A stretch of DNA of 25,182 bases from NCBI GenBank assembly GCA_004294195.1, contig REAQ01000108.1, positions 1 through 25,182 of the forward strand, given 5' to 3'. Below, in pieces: positions 23,390 to 25,182 of this stretch. The position numbers were made by a program, and so were the translations under genes. The notes beneath the pieces are model-generated. The model worked only from the letters and a program-made list of their open reading frames with translations, searched no databases and was not told the DNA's origin. Each line of letters opens with the position of its first letter. Within the stretch, counting starts at the first letter, position 1. The stretch comes from Sphingobacteriales bacterium (GTDB lineage Bacteria > Bacteroidota > Bacteroidia > Chitinophagales > Chitinophagaceae).

Positions 23390-24019
23390 CTATTGGTCTG
23401 CCAGAAGGCAGTACACTTCCTTTGGTCCATGTACACCAACCACAAGGGTTTTTTCGATATCTGCTGTGCGGCTAGGGCCGGTAGCAAAAGTGATCAGTGA
23501 TGGCAGATGAATGCCATATTTTTCTTTCATGAGCTGAATGGCTTCATCAAGTTCATACACCACCTGCGAGGCTTCGGCAATACAAATATGAACTGGCGCA
23601 TACACCGAAGTTGTTCTTCCGGACGGCTGGGCTGTACTCATGACCATCGTTCCTGTTCTTGCCACCAGCATTTCGCATGTTGTGAGTGCAACATCGGCCT
23701 CTGCCAAAGGCTTTTCTGAAAACGCTTCAAAACCATTTTTTTTGAGCAGATATCGCAACCCCTCTTCCACGCAATACACTTCCTTCCAGCCTTTCTGCGT
23801 GATGAGTGCCTTGATCTGTTTAACGAGTTCATCATGGTTGGAAAAGAACGCAAACTTCCCTTGCAAGCGGGTAAATTCTTCGGCAAAAATAACCGCCAGG
23901 TCATCGTGCGGTGGCTTAAACACTGACACCGCTTGTTCTGCTTCAGGAAAAGGCAAAGGCACTGGTACTTCCAGTGCCTTGCGAATCTTCTCGAGAATAT
24001 TATCTTTTGCGTTGCTCAT
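23390..24019 (-). CDS. LUD-domain protein (LutC/YkgG-like)
   Basis: This 209-residue protein matches the LutC/YkgG branch of the LUD superfamily: an N-terminal helix (SNAKDNILEKIRKAL), central EADVALTTCEMLVARTGTMV (107-126), a Ser/Gly stretch STAQPSGRT, and the conserved C-terminal TGPSRTADIEK (180-190) and VVGVHGPKEVYCLL. LutC acts with LutA and LutB in lactate oxidation in Bacillus, but neither partner is in this window. Instead it lies 29 bases after ftsH and 19 before lpxH, so a lactate role is not supported by context. It is cytoplasmic (no signal peptide). Confidence 0.9.
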   Translation of the reverse strand: MSNAKDNILEKIRKALEVPVPLPFPEAEQAVSVFKPPHDDLAVIFAEEFTRLQGKFAFFSNHDELVKQIKALITQKGWKEVYCVEEGLRYLLKKNGFEAFSEKPLAEADVALTTCEMLVARTGTMVMSTAQPSGRTTSVYAPVHICIAEASQVVYELDEAIQLMKEKYGIHLPSLITFATGPSRTADIEKTLVVGVHGPKEVYCLLADQ

Positions 24020-24048
24020 CTTATATGATTTCTGCAGGCAACATCAGC

Positions 24049-25182
24049 CTATACGTTAGCAGAGGTGTTGGCATCATGATTTTCATCCAGCAACACTTTC
24101 TTCTCTTCATATGGGCGTTTGCCAATCAGCAATTCCACATCCTGCTGGTGAAGGACTTCCTTATCCAGCAGCGCATGCGCGAGGTTTTCTACTTCTTGCC
24201 TGCGTTCGGTCAGTAAGGCCTTGGTGCGGATATAGGCTTGTTCAATCAGCTTCCTGACCTCGTCATCAATCAGTCTGCCGGTTTCTTCACTATAGGGTTT
24301 GGTGAAGCTATTCTCCTGCGTGGGATCATAGAAGCTTACATTACCCACTTTATCGTTCATACCATACACCGTGATCATGGAATAGGCGATACGCGTTATC
24401 TGTTGCAGATCGTTTTGTGCACCGGTTGAAATTTTTCCGAAGAATATCTCCTCCGCGGCACGGCCGCCCAGGGTCATACACATCTGGTCCGTCAGTTGTT
24501 CCACATTGTACAGGTATTGTTCCTTAGGCGTATACTGTGCATATCCTAATGCCGCTACACCACGAGGGACGATGGTCACTTTCAACAAAGGATACGCGTG
24601 CTCCAGGAACCAGCCACAAACCGCATGTCCTGCTTCGTGGTAGGCGATGATTTTTTTCTCCTCCGGAGAAATGATCTTGTTCTTTTTCTCCAAGCCACCG
24701 ATCACGCGGTCAATGGCGTCCTGGAAATCATCCATCTCCACCTGGCTCTTGCCTTTACGCGCAGCGATCAGCGCTGCTTCATTACATACGTTGGCGATGT
24801 CTGCACCCGCAAAGCCTGGTGTCAGTTCCGCGAGTTTATGGATATCGAGTTTATTTGATTTTTTGATGGGCTCCAGGTGAACATGGAAGATCTCCTCACG
24901 CCCCTTCAGATCAGGCTTATCAATACTGATTTGACGATCAAACCTACCCGGTCTCAACAATGCACTATCTAACACATCAGGCCTGTTTGTGGCTGCAAGA
25001 ATGATGATACCACTATCGCCGCCAAAACCATCCATCTCCACCAGCAATTGGTTGAGGGTGTTCTCACGTTCGTCATTGCTCATCATCATATTCTTACCGC
25101 GGGCCCGGCCAATGGCATCAATCTCATCAATGAAGATGATACAAGGTGCTTTTTCGCGGGCCTGTTTGAACAGATCCCTTAC
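24049..25182 (-). CDS. ftsH: ATP-dependent zinc metalloprotease FtsH (partial, N-terminus outside window)
   Basis: This is the C-terminal 377 residues of FtsH, a membrane-bound AAA+ protease that removes damaged membrane proteins and, in some bacteria, controls LpxC levels. The reading frame continues through the right edge of the window. In the fragment, Walker B is [11 protein letters not shown] (14-24), the second region of homology includes [20 protein letters not shown] (64-83), and the zinc motif HEAGH is at 182-186 with the third-ligand region TGAQNDLQQ further on. The C-terminus ends in a short acidic tail after the typical LIGKRPY. Walker A and the two membrane helices lie outside. 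It appears to head the operon with the LUD-domain gene and lpxH. Confidence 0.97.
   Translation of the reverse strand, partial: VRDLFKQAREKAPCIIFIDEIDAIGRARGKNMMMSNDERENTLNQLLVEMDGFGGDSGIIILAATNRPDVLDSALLRPGRFDRQISIDKPDLKGREEIFHVHLEPIKKSNKLDIHKLAELTPGFAGADIANVCNEAALIAARKGKSQVEMDDFQDAIDRVIGGLEKKNKIISPEEKKIIAYHEAGHAVCGWFLEHAYPLLKVTIVPRGVAALGYAQYTPKEQYLYNVEQLTDQMCMTLGGRAAEEIFFGKISTGAQNDLQQITRIAYSMITVYGMNDKVGNVSFYDPTQENSFTKPYSEETGRLIDDEVRKLIEQAYIRTKALLTERRQEVENLAHALLDKEVLHQQDVELLIGKRPYEEKKVLLDENHDANTSANV

Noticed and set aside
23390..24019. Part of a LutABC lactate-oxidation operon
   Set aside because: Neither an Fe-S LutA nor LutB gene is adjacent; neighbours are ftsH and lpxH.

Overview
The window looks like chromosomal DNA of a Bacteroidota bacterium, probably of the Chitinophagaceae type. 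The evidence is two SusC/SusD outer-membrane pairs, many lipoproteins with short Cys lipoboxes, a TlpA-type lipoprotein with a DUF4369-like N-terminus, no recognisable Shine-Dalgarno sequences (A-rich leaders instead), and TAnnTTTG-like promoter boxes. The family-level guess rests on overall impression and gene order, not on a database search.

Left part (1-11140, all + strand): an uptake region. A SusC/SusD/lipoprotein operon (163-5276) ends in a strong intrinsic terminator. A membrane protein of the DUF2167 type follows (5379-6326, own hairpin terminator), then a second SusC/SusD operon (6478-11085, strong terminator). The two SusC proteins share a near-identical start and the same A-rich leader. 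Neither has an STN signalling domain, and no sigma/anti-sigma, hybrid sensor or glycoside hydrolase gene is in view, so the substrate cannot be read from this window. A small secreted protein of unknown role (11163-11873) closes the block.

Middle (11995-18652, all - strand): gatB (amidotransferase subunit B) overlaps the start of a thioredoxin-fold lipoprotein gene by ATGA. Upstream of them lie a secreted protein with two PDZ domains and no protease domain, and alaS (alanyl-tRNA synthetase).

Right part: divergent from alaS are a membrane-anchored LytM (M23) peptidase and a MerR-type protein with a long N-terminal tail (+ strand). Facing them on the - strand is a likely operon: ftsH (cut by the window end), a LUD/LutC-like protein, lpxH, a secreted beta-propeller-like protein and an MscS-type channel. 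The mscS and merR reading frames overlap tail to tail by 56 bp.

Most unusual structure: several spacers carry 8-nt-phased degenerate repeat arrays that begin at, or within about 15 nt of, the stop codon of the upstream gene (11163-11873 gene, TlpA-like gene, alaS, M23 gene, and more weakly the PDZ gene). Where two arrays face each other they form large nested inverted repeats (11878-11979, 19776-19923). I know of no named element that matches. No tRNA, rRNA, CRISPR, insertion sequence or prophage gene is seen, and no gene-free stretch exceeds 300 bases.
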